From Tenrec ecaudatus (taxonomy: Eukaryota > Chordata > Mammalia > Afrosoricida > Tenrecidae): DNA of 64,000 nt. Shown here one piece after another: positions 53,865-63,945 of this stretch (its first letter is position 1; each line of letters begins with the position of its first letter). Where the stretch lies: positions 105,739,739 to 105,803,738 of the forward strand of contig NC_134540.1 in the NCBI RefSeq assembly GCF_050624435.1, written 5' to 3'. The notes under the pieces are model-generated. The model was not told where the DNA came from, made no database searches, and saw nothing but the letters and a program-made list of their open reading frames with translations. The position numbers were made by a program, and so were the translations under genes.

Positions 53865-54669
53865 GGCTTCTCTGCATTCAGGAGACAACTGTTGGGGGAT
53901 TCACTGGCTCTTGCCTCCTGGTTTTTTTGTTGAGGATCACTGTGCTTTAAGCCACTGGGGGCAGTTAGCAATCAGGGTTGTCCCTCGCTGTGTTGTGCGA
54001 GCAGCTGAACATGCTTGTGACCAGCAGCCCTGCCTAGGCTATTGTTAGCAAGGACGATTATGGCAGGGTTCATCTGTCACATAAATAAGAATCACAACTG
54101 GGTAATTGAATGTAAACGGTCAGTGAGTGGCTCACATTCATTCATCCAGCACACCTTTACTAGAGGCCTCTGGCACCAGGAAGTGCATGCGGTGCCCTTG
54201 CTTGCCCCGTGCAGCCTCCTGGTCCATGTGGAGGGGTGGTCACTGCAGTATTGCCTAGTCTACAAGGGAGGCCTGTTCAGAGGGAGGCGGTGCAGGGCTG
54301 CACGGGTTGTAGATGTGGGCAAGTTCAATCTGGTTCAAGCCTGTGAGTCAGATGTTAGCTAGAGACTTCTCCCGACTTGTGTCACTACAAGGCCTAACAA
54401 GAATCAGAAATAGGAAGCTGTAAAGCCACAGGCTGGTGGATGCAGATCAAATGAATCCAAGGTTGGCTAAATGAATCTAAGGTCAGCAGTCTGCTGATGG
54501 CTCTTGGGGCTGGCAGGCAAGGTCACAGGAGGTCCGACAGACCAGATGGAGGACCTGTATCCAACAGAAGTGAGCTAGCTTCCTACGAGTAAGCCACACT
54601 CTGAATAAAACTTTCCTCAGTTGTATCAAAGCTGTGGCCAGAATAAGGAGGCGGTCCTCTACCCTACTC
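53865..54669. other. Intronic sequence without recognised elements
   Basis: Nothing recognised apart from a short near-duplicate 'AAATGAATCYAAGGT' pair at 54449 and 54469. Confidence 0.4.
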
Positions 54670-56019
54670 CCACTTGTCTGTCAGTTTGTCATCCTATGGT
54701 GGCTTGTGTGTAGCCGTGATGCTGGAACCTGTCACTGGTGTTTCAAATGCCAGCAGGGTCACCCAAAGTGAAGAGGTTTTATAGAACTTCAGTACTAAGA
54801 ACAGACAACGAAGAAGGAAGTAGCTGCTGAAAACCTACTTTGGAAACATTGTCAGCTACTGAATCAATGGTGCTGAAAAAAGGTCAAGCTGCACTGAAAG
54901 CATTTTCCCACACAAGACTCCAGGAATTGATGGAATACCGGTTGAAATGTGTCAACAAGCTGATAAAGCACTGGAAGCAAGTGCCAGGAAATTTGGAAGG
55001 CAACTACTTGGCCAACTGACTGGAAGCGGTCCATATTTGTACCCATTCTTATGAAAAGGTGAGCCAACAGAATGTTCAAATTATAGAACCAGATCATCGA
55101 TATCACATGCCAGTAAAATTTTGCTGAAGATCAACAACAGTTGCAGCAGTACCTTGGCAGAGAGCTCTGGATTCAGGAGAGGATGCGGAACAAGGGATAG
55201 CATTACTGATGCCAGGTGGTTCTTGGCTGAAAGAGAATACCAGAAAGATGTTCACTTGTGTTTTATTATACTTGCCTATCATGAATGTATATGGGAGGAA
55301 TGAGAATTCCAGAACACTTAATTGTGCTCATGTGCAACCCAGACATGAATCCGGAGGCAGTTGTGTGACCAGAACAAGGGAATATTGCATGGTTTAAAAT
55401 TAAGAACATTGTACGTCAGGGTTATGTTCTCTCACCATATATGTTCAATCTGTGTGCTGAGCACATAATCAGAGAAGCTGGATTATATGAAGAAAAACAT
55501 AGCATCGGGATTATAGGAAGATTTATTAGCAACCTGCAATGTGCAGATGACAGGACGTTGGTTTCTGAAAGTGAGGAGGACTTGAAGCCCTTGCTGATGA
55601 AGGTCAAGGATTGTAGCCTTCAGTGTGGATTATAATTCCATGTGAAGAAAAGAAAAATTCTCCTAACTGGACCAATAAATATCATGATCAATGGATTTAA
55701 GATTTAAGTTGTGAAGGATTTCAGCTTGATTGGATACACAACCAGTGCCCACGGAAGCAACAATTTGTGATCAAAGAATACTTTGTATTGGGGAAATCTG
55801 CACAAAACCTTTTAAAAAGCTTTGAAAAGCAAGGCCGGTCCACTGAGCATTGAGATGGGCCTGACCGGAGCCAATTTTCAATTGCCTCATATGCATGTAA
55901 AAGGTGAACAGTGAATAAGGAAGACTCAAGACGAATCAATGTGTTTGATTTAGGGTGCTGCTGAAGAACATTGACAGGACCAGGGACTGCCAAAAGAACT
56001 AACAAGGTGAAGCTCGAAG

Positions 56020-56122
56020 TCCCCAGCCTGACCTGTTGGGCTGATCACAGCAATGGCAGCAGTTTAAAACCACTAGTTGCTTCTCAGGAGAAAGCCGGGG
56101 CTTTCTATTCCCATAAAAATTT
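56020..56122 (+). repeat. AfroSINE, truncated, inside the RTE
   Basis: GCAGTTTAAAACCACTAGTT and GAGAAAGCCGGGGCTTTCTA. The 3' part is missing where the next SINE begins. Confidence 0.78.
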
Positions 56123-56305
56123 AGTTTTAGGTGCAGCTGGTGACTGCAAGGTTGGCAGTTCAAACCCACCAGCGGCTCCAGTGGAGGATGGGGCTGTCTG
56201 CTCTTGTAAAGAGCTATAGCTTGGGACACCCTAAGGAACGGTTCTACCCTGCTTCATACAGAGTCACTAAGAGCTGGGCATGACCCCGTGGCAGTGGGCT
56301 TGGTG
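56123..56305 (+). repeat. AfroSINE inside the RTE
   Basis: GGTTGGCAGTTCAAACCCAC B box and GCATGACCCCGTGGCAGTGG end, followed by a short GT run. Confidence 0.87.
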
Positions 56306-56458
56306 TGTGTGTGTGATGTGTGATCACATTAGGGAGGTGGTGAAACTAACTTCACCACGGAGTACTAAGTAAGCACAGGTGAACGTATTCTTTCGTTGGC
56401 TGGGTACCCTGTCCCTGTCAGGGACCTCTCATTTGCAGAGGCTTTGCTTCTACAGGAA

Positions 56459-56555
56459 CTGAGGTCGGCAAATTGTGGTTCGGGGACCACACGTGGCTCT
56501 TTTGGTACATACATGTGGCTCTGAATTAAAAGCGAAAACTTTAAAGGAAAAAAAT
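56459..56555 (+). repeat. Possible hAT-derived fragment
   Basis: GTCGGCAAATTGTGGTTCGG and ACACGTGGCTCTTTTGGTAC resemble the ends of short hAT elements with 'GTGGCTC' repeats. No second end or target duplication was found, so the call is weak. Confidence 0.3.
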
Positions 56556-56564
56556 TAGTCTCAG

Positions 56565-56655
56565 TGGTAATGAGTGTACATTCTTCAGATATGATGGAAC
56601 AATTGAATTGTGCGGTGTGGGGATTATGTGCCAATAAAATGGGTAAAAGTAAAGT
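56565..56655 (+). repeat. LINE 3' end scrap, sense
   Basis: GGAACAATTGAATTGTGCGG and ATGTGCCAATAAAATGGG match the tail of the copies at 7283 and 51740. Confidence 0.6.
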
Positions 56656-56659
56656 TAGT

Positions 56660-56742
56660 CTCCGAGACTCCCAGGGCAGCTCTCCTCTGTCCTATGTGGT
56701 CACTGTGAGTGGGCATTGGCTCCATGGCAGTGAGTGAGTGAT
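56660..56742 (+). repeat. AfroSINE 3' fragment
   Basis: CCCAGGGCAGCTCTCCTCTG and TGGTCACTGTGAGTGGGCAT. Lies within the insertion cluster that splits the RTE. Confidence 0.72.
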
Positions 56743-57050
56743 GGCATCCCGACAGAACAAATAAAGCACTTGGAAGAAGTGCAGCCAGCATGTTCATTAG
56801 AAGTGAGGATGGTGAGACTCAGCCTCACGTACTTTCGGCGAGACCAGGCGATGGGAAAAGGCATCATGCGGAAACACAATAGAGGGGCCATGAAAAATGA
56901 TAGGCCCTGGACAAGATGGACCGACACAGTGGCTGTAACAATGGGCTCCGGTGTAGCAGTTGTGAGGATGGCCCAGGACCGGGCGGTGTCTCGTTGCCTT
57001 GTACACGAGTCACTATCAGTCCGAACCAACTTTAAGGCACCTAACATTAA

Positions 57051-57240
57051 GGCGCCTGGTGGCTCTGTGGGTTAGGTATTGGGCTGCTAATTACAAAGTA
57101 GGTGCTGGTTGAAACGTACCAGCTGCTCCATGGGAGGATGATGCCGCTATCTGCTCCCATGAAGAGTTACAGCCAGGAAAAGCTCTTTATAGGCTACCGT
57201 GACTCGCCATTGACTTGATGGGCTTGACTTTGACTTGGGC
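57051..57240 (+). repeat. AfroSINE abutting the RTE 3' end
   Basis: GGCGCCTGGTGGCTCTGTGG head, TGGTTGAAACGTACCAGCTG B-box region, CATTGACTTGATGGGCTTGA end. It begins directly at the RTE tail. Confidence 0.85.
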
Positions 57241-58480
57241 ATTATATTTCCCCACCTAGCATACTGCCTATTAGAAGAATGGTAATTTAATGTCAGTATT
57301 TACAGAGCACTGCAATATACTATTATCACAGATATGACTTCCTAGCAAGGTGTCGTCTTTGTAACATTTTCCCAGTTTCATTTGCGAGTATTTCACTTTT
57401 ATAGTTAACAGTGAAACGGCCAAGTATTAAGAAATGAAAAGCAGTTATTTCTTCCCATGAGTCATGGTTGGCAAAAGTATCATTTAAAACTTAGATTGGA
57501 GAACCATTTTTAACACCCCTAAATTACAGGGTTTCTTTTGTGAACTGGAGTGTTAGACTTTTAAGACTCCTGTTGTATATATTGGAGCATTTTAAAATAT
57601 AATTATCATGTGTGTAAAACAATAACATTTCTGACTTCAGAAGTAAAGTATTTCACTTACTTGATCTATTGCCCACACAGATTCCCCCCCTTAATAACGC
57701 ATTAAACATTAATTTGAAAAAGATGTTTCCTGAAAACTTTTGTGCTCTGTGTTGGATATTGTAAACAAAACAGCAGAGATTCTTATTCCAAATTCCCAAG
57801 AACAGTTAAGTAGACATAGGTCAAGTGAATTTAAAAAATCAAATGTTTCTTTATTGTTTTCTAATCAATGACAGGGTGCTGTGGAATAACAATGAATCCC
57901 ATACACCAAGCACCGCTAGCTTGTAAGACGTCCAGTAGATAATTGAGAATTTTTTATTGTATTTTGAGATGCTCTTCTGGTGGAGTTAGGACAACCTCGG
58001 TTTCCTGATTAATGTTTGGTAACATTTAGGCTTCATTCTTTTCTCCCCCTTTACAGGACATATATGTACACGGGTTTAGTGTAGTGAGCTTTCCCATGGA
58101 AGTTGCCAAAAATGGCAGCTGGGCAAATTCAAACCTCTCCGTTTTTAAGGGAGGTGGACTGTGAAATGTCTGCTCTTTACTTTTTCTAAAAGTCAGATTT
58201 GTTATGAGTTACAAGTGACTTAGCAATATTTTCTAGTTCAGGGTGAAGAATGGAGTATTTTGGTAACTTTAGGTCCAAGTTCAAGTAGATTGACTCAGGT
58301 GATAACAAGTTGAGTATACACTGAGAGTCTGTTGAATGAGTATGCCTGCTGCCTGCGTACCTTATGTAGCTTTGGTGAAGATGGTTGACGTGCATTAGAT
58401 CGCACATGTTGAAAACATTCCATTGGCTGCAATTTGACGTATTTATAACTACATTCAAGACAATGAGCATACCCATCACC
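57241..58480. other. Repeat-poor, AT-rich intronic block
   Basis: 1.2 kb without SINE or LINE landmarks, one of the longest in this intron, with many ATTA/TAAT cores. It could hold regulatory sequence; nothing more specific is visible. Confidence 0.3.
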
Positions 58481-59042
58481 CCCAAAGTCTCCTTTTGCCT
58501 TTTTGTAATACATTCCTTCAACTCCTCCTGGCCCCTTTTCATCCCAATATAGTCACGGGTCTGCTTTCAATTACTATAAATTATTTTTTACACAAGGAAA
58601 TCATACAGTATTTTGGGGGGCATAATTATTCTGAGCGTAATTTATTTTTTATATGGATCAGTACTTCATTTTACTTTGTTGATGAGTAATATTTGATTTC
58701 ATGGATATATTATAATTTGCCCATTCACTTGTTAATGGACATTGGGTTATTTCCAGTTTTGGGTTATTGCAAACAAAGTTGTCATGAACATTTATACATA
58801 TGACAAGTGTTTGTATGGACATATGTTTTAATTTACCTTGGGAAATGATCAAGGAGTACAATGACTGGCTCATATGGGTGGTTTCTGTTAAATTATTTGG
58901 AAACTGTCAGACTTTTTCAAAATGACTATGCCAGTTTACATTCTCATAAGCAATATTTGCGAGTTTGTTTGCTTCACATTTTCTCCAACAGTAAATATGA
59001 TCAGTCTTTAATTTTATCAATTCTAGTACTTCCCCCCAAACC

Positions 59043-59213
59043 TAAACCCAACCCATTGCCATTGAGTCAATTCCAACTCTCCTGATAGGAGCGAGTAGAA
59101 CTGCACCCCCTGCCCCCTTAGGTTTTTGAGAATTGTAAACCTTTGCCAGAGAAGACAGCCTTATCTTTCAACCTTGGAGTGTTTGGTAGGTTTGAACTGC
59201 TGACCTTGCATTT
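59043..59213 (-). repeat. AfroSINE inside the L1
   Basis: CATTGAGTCAATTCCAACTC, TAGGTTTGAACTGCTGACCT. The head is truncated. Confidence 0.85.
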
Positions 59214-59352
59214 CAAATTAGATTTCCCAGCTTACTAATGGCTTTCAACTTCTGTTATTGTACTCATTGCCATCTGTACTTTTGGTGAATGCTTTAAAAA
59301 AACATTTTTGTGTGTGCTGTTTTTTCATTGTTGACTTGTTTTAGTCGAGACT

Positions 59353-59521
59353 TGGTGCCACAGTCTAGTTAGTGATGGACTACCGCATGGTGCGCAGCTT
59401 AACCCGCCAGGTGCTCCCCACAGGAGAAAGGGGAGGCTGTCTGTTCCCGGAAGACTTACAGCCTAAGACACCCTTATAGGTCACTGTGAGTTGGCATGGA
59501 CTTGATGACAGTGGGTTTTTT
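59353..59521 (+). repeat. AfroSINE inside the L1, second
   Basis: TGGTGCCACAGTCTAGTTAG head region, CAGCTTAACCCGCCAGGTGC, TGAGTTGGCATGGACTTGAT end. Confidence 0.82.
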
Positions 59522-59650
59522 ATGTTATGGATACAGGTCCTTATCAGATATGTGATCTAACAACCTTAAACCATTGAGTTAAAATAGCTTTCTTTGAATA
59601 TTTTTTTTCTTATTTGTAAAAAATGTAATTGTCCAAAATCTTTAAAAAGG

Positions 59651-60202
59651 TCACCAGCCTATAAACCCTTTGAGGATAAGACAGTATTTTAGTCAGTTGT
59701 AGTTCTAGAGTCTGTAGAGGGTCACTAAGAGCCACAGCTGGACTCTGTTGTGCTCTGCTTGGCAGCTGGGCACATAATAGGTCTTTAATATTTGCTGACT
59801 GGGCAAAGTATTTGTTAACAGGTTTGTAGTCATATTAGTTGGGAGATAAGTTTGTCTGCCTAATAAAGGACAAAGAGCTGTGGCTTATAAAAGAGGGTGG
59901 AAATTAAATTCTTTCCCCCAACAGTCCAAGTATACATGGTTGAGGGTTGATTTATGACTACTCTTCAAGGGCTTCAGGTTCCTGGTCTATTGTTGCTCTC
60001 TCATCTTCAGTCTAGTGCTTCCTCCTTGTAGATGTAGACGCCACACCAGCTTCTGCCAAGGAGAGGCGTGCACGGCTTTAGCCTTGTACACAGCACTCTG
60101 CCGCCATCCTGTGCTTAGCTGCGTGAGAGACTGGGAACCTAGTTTTGTGTTGGGTGGTCACAGTCCACTAAAACTCTCGTACTGTATCAACAAGGGAAGG
60201 TA
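59651..60202. other. Intronic sequence without recognised elements
   Basis: Nothing recognised before the 7SL-like sequence. Confidence 0.4.
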
Positions 60203-60390
60203 GCCGGGCGTGGTGGCACGGGCCTTCAGTCCCAGCTCCTCGGGAGGCTGAGGCTGGCGGGTCACTTGAGGGCAGGAGTTCTGGGCTGCAGTGTGCTATG
60301 CCGATCGGTGTCCGCACGAAGTTCGGCATCAATATGGTGGACCTCCAGGTTGTCTAAGGAGGAGTGAGCCAGCCCAGGTCAAAAAGGGAG
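60203..60390 (+). pseudogene. 7SL (SRP) RNA retropseudogene, 3' truncated
   Basis: GCCGGGCGTGGTGGCACGGG, CAGTCCCAGCTCCTCGGGAG and GGCTGAGGCTGGCGGGTCAC are the Alu-domain part of SRP RNA. TGTGCTATGCCGATCGGTGT, AAGTTCGGCATCAATATGGT and AGGTTGTCTAAGGAGGAGTG are the S-domain part, absent from Alu SINEs, so this derives from 7SL RNA itself. About 17 bases after GGTGGACCTCC (the GC-rich stem) are missing, and the copy stops after AGCCCAGGTC, short of the ~300-base RNA. No T-run terminator follows. It is not expected to be functional. Confidence 0.92.
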
Positions 60391-60971
60391 GGTGGATGTT
60401 GGGGTAAGGAGCCTTGATCATCAGTCTCTTGCAGTATTCATTGATATTTGTGTTGATTTATGGTTCATTTTATTGGAGTGGAGGGTGTTTACTGTTAAGA
60501 TTAAATGTGTTCACTCAAAATAGAGAGTTATGACAGAGGCCTCATCATTAATGTTATTGAATTTGCTCTTTTTTTCAGCCCTTAAAATACAAGTCTTGGG
60601 TGAATGTGAACATGAAAATTAGCACACAAATTATAAAGCTGAGGGCAGAGCTCAGGAACACCCTAGGTTCAGAAGTCCACCCTAGTAACAATACTGTATT
60701 TTGATTTTTCAGGAAGTGGGTTGCCTGGAAGTTGGAGAGTTATGTGGGAATGTAATGTGTTTGGGGTGATGGAAAGATAATCTCTTGGCTCCACAGTGGT
60801 AGCTGGAGGAAGTCCAAATGGACTAATGATTTAGAAAAAGCCCCTCCTACTTGTTTTACCACAACTCCTGGCATTTTGATTGTTCCTTATTATGATTGAT
60901 CTCCATGTCTTATAGTACCTCTGCTCCCCATTTGTACTATCTGTTCTAGTAGGAATTTGGAGGTGCAGGAG
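60391..60971. other. Intronic sequence without recognised elements
   Basis: Nothing recognised. Confidence 0.4.
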
Positions 60972-60972
60972 A

Positions 60973-61054
60973 GAAAGAAGAAGGAAGGAAGGAAGGGAGG
61001 GAGGAAGGAAGGAAGGAAGGAAGGAAAGAAGGAAGGAAGGAAGGAAGGAAGGAA
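60973..61054. repeat. (GGAA)n microsatellite
   Basis: About 20 GGAA units with a few GGGA and AGAA changes. GGAA arrays can bind ETS proteins; no use is implied here. Confidence 0.96.
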
Positions 61055-61061
61055 GACAGAG

Positions 61062-61160
61062 AAAACCAAACTCATTGTCACCGAATTACTTCTGGGCAAG
61101 GTGACTCCATGTGCATCAGAGTAGAACTGCACTCTTGGGGGTTTCAGTGGCTGTGATCCT
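61062..61160 (-). repeat. AfroSINE fragment, second subfamily
   Basis: ATTGTCACCGAATTACTTCT and CATGTGCATCAGAGTAGAAC. 3' part only, starting at the GGAA tract. Confidence 0.7.
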
Positions 61161-61164
61161 AAAG

Positions 61165-61342
61165 AGGAGTCTTTGCGGCATCGTGGGGTACACAGCAAAC
61201 AACAAAGGCAGCATTTCAAAACCACCAGCTGCTCCACAGGAGAAACGTCAGCCTTCATACTCCCATAGAGTTTTGAGAACCCACAGGGCCAGCTCCCTTC
61301 TGTCCCTAGCTTTGCTGAGTCAGAATTGACTCACTGCCGCGA
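61165..61342 (+). repeat. AfroSINE
   Basis: GGAGTCTTTGCGGCATCGTG head, GGCAGCATTTCAAAACCACC, TGAGTCAGAATTGACTCACT end. Confidence 0.87.
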
Positions 61343-61574
61343 ATTCGCCCTCTTTGGGGCGCCATCTTAAGGAAGTACATATGTCACCCCGCCTTTCTTC
61401 TCTGGTGTTGCGGAGTCGATTCCACGAGCCAGCTGTTTGTGAGTAGCTGGCTTGCACTGTCTGGGGGCCGCGGCATTGGAGGAGTGAGTCTATGCACATT
61501 CCCCAGTGTGTCTGAGTCTCAAGGTCGGCTTGGCGAGTCCAGGAAGTGAGCTAGCTGGGTGCTTTCCATGTGTC

Positions 61575-61722
61575 GTTGCTCTTCATCCTCCCAGCTCCTG
61601 TAGGCATGGTATTCTTGTCTACATCTTACAGATGAGAAACAGGCACACCAAATGGTTTACTCAAGAAACTTGACAGGAGTGCCGTGTGACATCTAGGCTT
61701 TACCCACCGGCTCTTGCTCTTG
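61575..61722 (-). repeat. MIR fragment
   Basis: TTCATCCTCCCAGCTCCTGT, CATCTTACAGATGAGAAACA and GGTTTACTCAAGAAACTTGA follow the antisense MIR order. Confidence 0.65.
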
Positions 61723-61914
61723 TCTTTGAGAGGAGGGTATACACTTGGTCTTAGCCTGAAGATTAGTCATTGCATTAATATCAAAGGGGCTATCACATCT
61801 CCTTGAGCTACAAAGTCAGGTCTGAATTAAACCCGCTGGGTGAGTGTCATCTGAGAGCTTTGACTTTGTTTCCTTAGGAAATGGCCCACCTTGCTGACTC
61901 TGGGAAGATCGGGC

Positions 61915-61928
61915 GGGGGGGGGGGGGG
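61915..61928. repeat. Poly-G run of 14
   Basis: Fourteen consecutive G, within a G-rich stretch that continues to 61950. Confidence 0.95.
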
Positions 61929-62119
61929 AGGGTGTTTGGGGTGGGGGGCAAGGAGGCAGAGCAAAATTGGAGTTCATTTTCAACTACTTAGAATGAATTC
62001 ATCCTTGGCTCCTGAAAGTGTGTAATCCCAATAATTTCTTTTTAAGCAAGGCTGTTTGGGGTATGATAGCAACTGAATACTTCAGTGTGAACTCACCAGT
62101 ATTAAAAATGTGCATTTCT

Positions 62120-62297
62120 GGGGGTTACGGGGAGTGGGGAGGGAGGGGAAAAATGAACTGATACCAAGGGCTCAAGTAGAAAGTAAATGTTTTGAGAATG
62201 TTGAGGGCAACAAATGTACAAAAGTGCTTGCTTACACAAAAATGTATGAATTGTGGTAAGAGTTGTACAAACCCCAATAAAATGATTTAAAAAAAAA
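62120..62297 (+). repeat. LINE 3' end, short sense copy with exact target duplication
   Basis: GTTTTGAGAATGTTGAGGGC, GGTAAGAGTTGTACAAACCC and CCCAATAAAATGATTTAAAA. The 10-mer GTGCATTTCT flanks it at 62110-62119 and 62298-62307. This 178-base copy defines the 3' terminus and poly-A of the family seen antisense at 13475, 21470, 33147, 36419 and 44286. Confidence 0.92.
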
Positions 62298-62611
62298 GTG
62301 CATTTCTTTCCTCGTGAAGCTCTGCCATCAATCCACTAGGTGGAGCACATGGTTTGAATATACATCTTGATTAGTCATTCAGAGAAAGACTTGGGTCTTC
62401 CAATCACAGCCAAGTTGCAGACTCCTTGAAGTTAGCCGGGCATTTTCTTTTCTCCTGCGAGGGTAAAGCATTTCTGTTACTTCTTAGCTGACGTTGCTAT
62501 GAGTAATTGATGTCTGAGGTTCTTGGGGTGGGGTGGGGTGTTAGCAGAGGAGCACCCTGATGGAGTAGAAAGATTTCGAATCTGGAAGTCTGAGTACTGA
62601 GACTCCCAAAA

Positions 62612-62818
62612 CGCACACTCGCTGCCATGCAGTCGCTGCCCTCATAACGACCGTCTAGGGCAGTGTGGGACTGGCCCCGTGACATTCCGAGACCCTTAGC
62701 TCCTTACAGAGGTGCATAATCTGTTTTTCTCCCACAGAGTAGCTGGTGGTGGTTTCGAACTGCCACGTTTGCAAACCAACTGCAAACTCAATTCATAACG
62801 ACTAAGCTACCAGGACCC
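62612..62818 (-). repeat. AfroSINE
   Basis: CATGCAGTCGCTGCCCTCAT, GGTGGTTTCGAACTGCCACG, ACTAAGCTACCAGGACCC. Confidence 0.87.
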
Positions 62819-62994
62819 GTGGGGGTAATGGGACCAGATGGCGCAGTTTTAGTCACTCATTACTACTGTGTGATTTGGTCATGTCAGAAGTAAATCCGAT
62901 AGAGCCTCAGTATCCTCGCCTGTAACAGTGCCGTACTAAGTGAAATGCCAGGCATTTTCCAGTTCTAAAATTGGCCTGCGCTTTGGTGTGATAA

Positions 62995-63172
62995 GAGCCC
63001 AGGTAGTGGAGTGGTTACGTGTTGGCTGCGATCCAGAAGGTGAGCGGTTCGAAATCCCCTACAGGAGTAGGTTACAGGCGTAAACAGTCGCACTCTCGGA
63101 AACGCACAGGACAGTTCTGCTCGGTCCTAAAGGGTCTCCAGGAATTTGCCTCAGCTCGTTAGCGGTGAGTGA
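62995..63172 (+). repeat. AfroSINE
   Basis: AGCCCAGGTAGTGGAGTGGT head, GTGAGCGGTTCGAAATCCCC B box. A short deletion removes the GAGAAAGA block. Confidence 0.87.
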
Positions 63173-63483
63173 GTGGTGTTATCTGGACTGGCACCGTGAG
63201 AAAGCAGGCACATAAGTCTTCTAGGACCTCCCTTGGAGCCCAGCATAGGAACTCTCATTGGCCTATCTGACATCTAACTATGGGGCCTTTGATGGTATTG
63301 AGTTGACTTTTTATTGCCATGTTTCATGACTCACTGACATCCTCACTAAAGTGTAAACACTTACTGACGAAGGAGTTTAATCCCCTCCCAAAATAGCCCA
63401 TTTTATTTTAGGGTAATGCCGTGCACTAAGATCTGGCTCTCTCTTCTAGTGCAGTTCAGATTTTGTCCATCTACTCTAGCCCT

Positions 63484-63668
63484 TAGCCCTAGTGGTGCTA
63501 TGGCTAGATTTTAGGCTGTTAACTGTAAGGTCATTGGCTCAAACCCGCCATCGGCTACTCCAAGGGAGGAAGAGAGGGCTGTCTACTCCCATAAATGTGT
63601 ATCATCTCAGAAACCCTGCATGGGTCACTGTGAGTTGAGATCAATTCCCGGCAGTGGTTTAGGTTTTT
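63484..63668 (+). repeat. AfroSINE
   Basis: TAGCCCTAGTGGTGCTATGG head, TTGGCTCAAACCCGCCATCG, TGAGTTGAGATCAATTCCCG end. Confidence 0.87.
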
Positions 63669-63755
63669 GGATTAAGTATAACCTCCAAGTTCAGATGTAC
63701 TGCTCCAGAACCAAGATGGAGCATTCTCCTTGTCTTCTTGACCACTGTGGTCTCT

Positions 63756-63945
63756 GGGGCTGTGGTGGTGATGAGGTGGGCTGCTAACTGCAAGGTGTGA
63801 AGTTTGACACTGCCAGCCCCTCTGGGGAGAGCGATGGATCTCTCTCCTCCCATAAAGAGCTATTACGGTCTTGGAAACCCACAGGGACAGTTCTACCCGG
63901 TCCTAAAAGCTTGCTCTAAACTGCCGTTGACTCTCTGCCAGTGTG
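63756..63945 (+). repeat. AfroSINE
   Basis: GGGGCTGTGGTGGTGATGAG head, GGTGTGAAGTTTGACACTGC, AACTGCCGTTGACTCTCTGC end. Last feature before the window edge; the intron continues. Confidence 0.83.

Larger units (their letters stand above)
54670..57050 (+). mobile_element. RTE (BovB-like) LINE, broken, with reverse-transcriptase remnant
   Basis: The 5' part has TCTGTCAGTTTGTCATCCTA and GATGCTGGAACCTGTCACTG, then jumps to the reverse-transcriptase region. At 55408-55640 it reads VRQGYVLSPYMFNLCAEHII, then ISNLQCADDRTLVSESEEDL. The LSPYxFNL block and the xADD catalytic box mark an RTE-clade enzyme; the usual YADD is CADD here (55540-55551). Upstream stops and shifts kill the frame. At 55990 the LINE is interrupted by later repeats and resumes at about 56752 (CACTTGGAAGAAGTGCAGCC, GTGAGACTCAGCCTCACGTA) to the 3' end at CGAACCAACTTTAAGGCACC. 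Confidence 0.85.
58530..59650 (-). repeat. L1 ORF2 3' portion, antisense, with two SINEs
   Basis: ATATGGATCAGTACTTCATT, TGGACATTGGGTTATTTCCA, TCATATGGGTGGTTTCTGTT and, after the SINEs, GTCCTTATCAGATATGTGAT. This is the same L1 stretch as at 39130-39850, but a different and AT-richer copy. No intact frame. Confidence 0.78.

Noticed and set aside
55441-55635. Active RTE reverse transcriptase
   Set aside because: Only a 64-codon piece is open; the catalytic box reads CADD and upstream stops are present.
60203-60390. Functional SRP RNA gene
   Set aside because: Internal loss, missing 3' third and no T-run terminator.
60203-60390. Alu contamination from human DNA
   Set aside because: S-domain sequence of 7SL is present, which Alu lacks.
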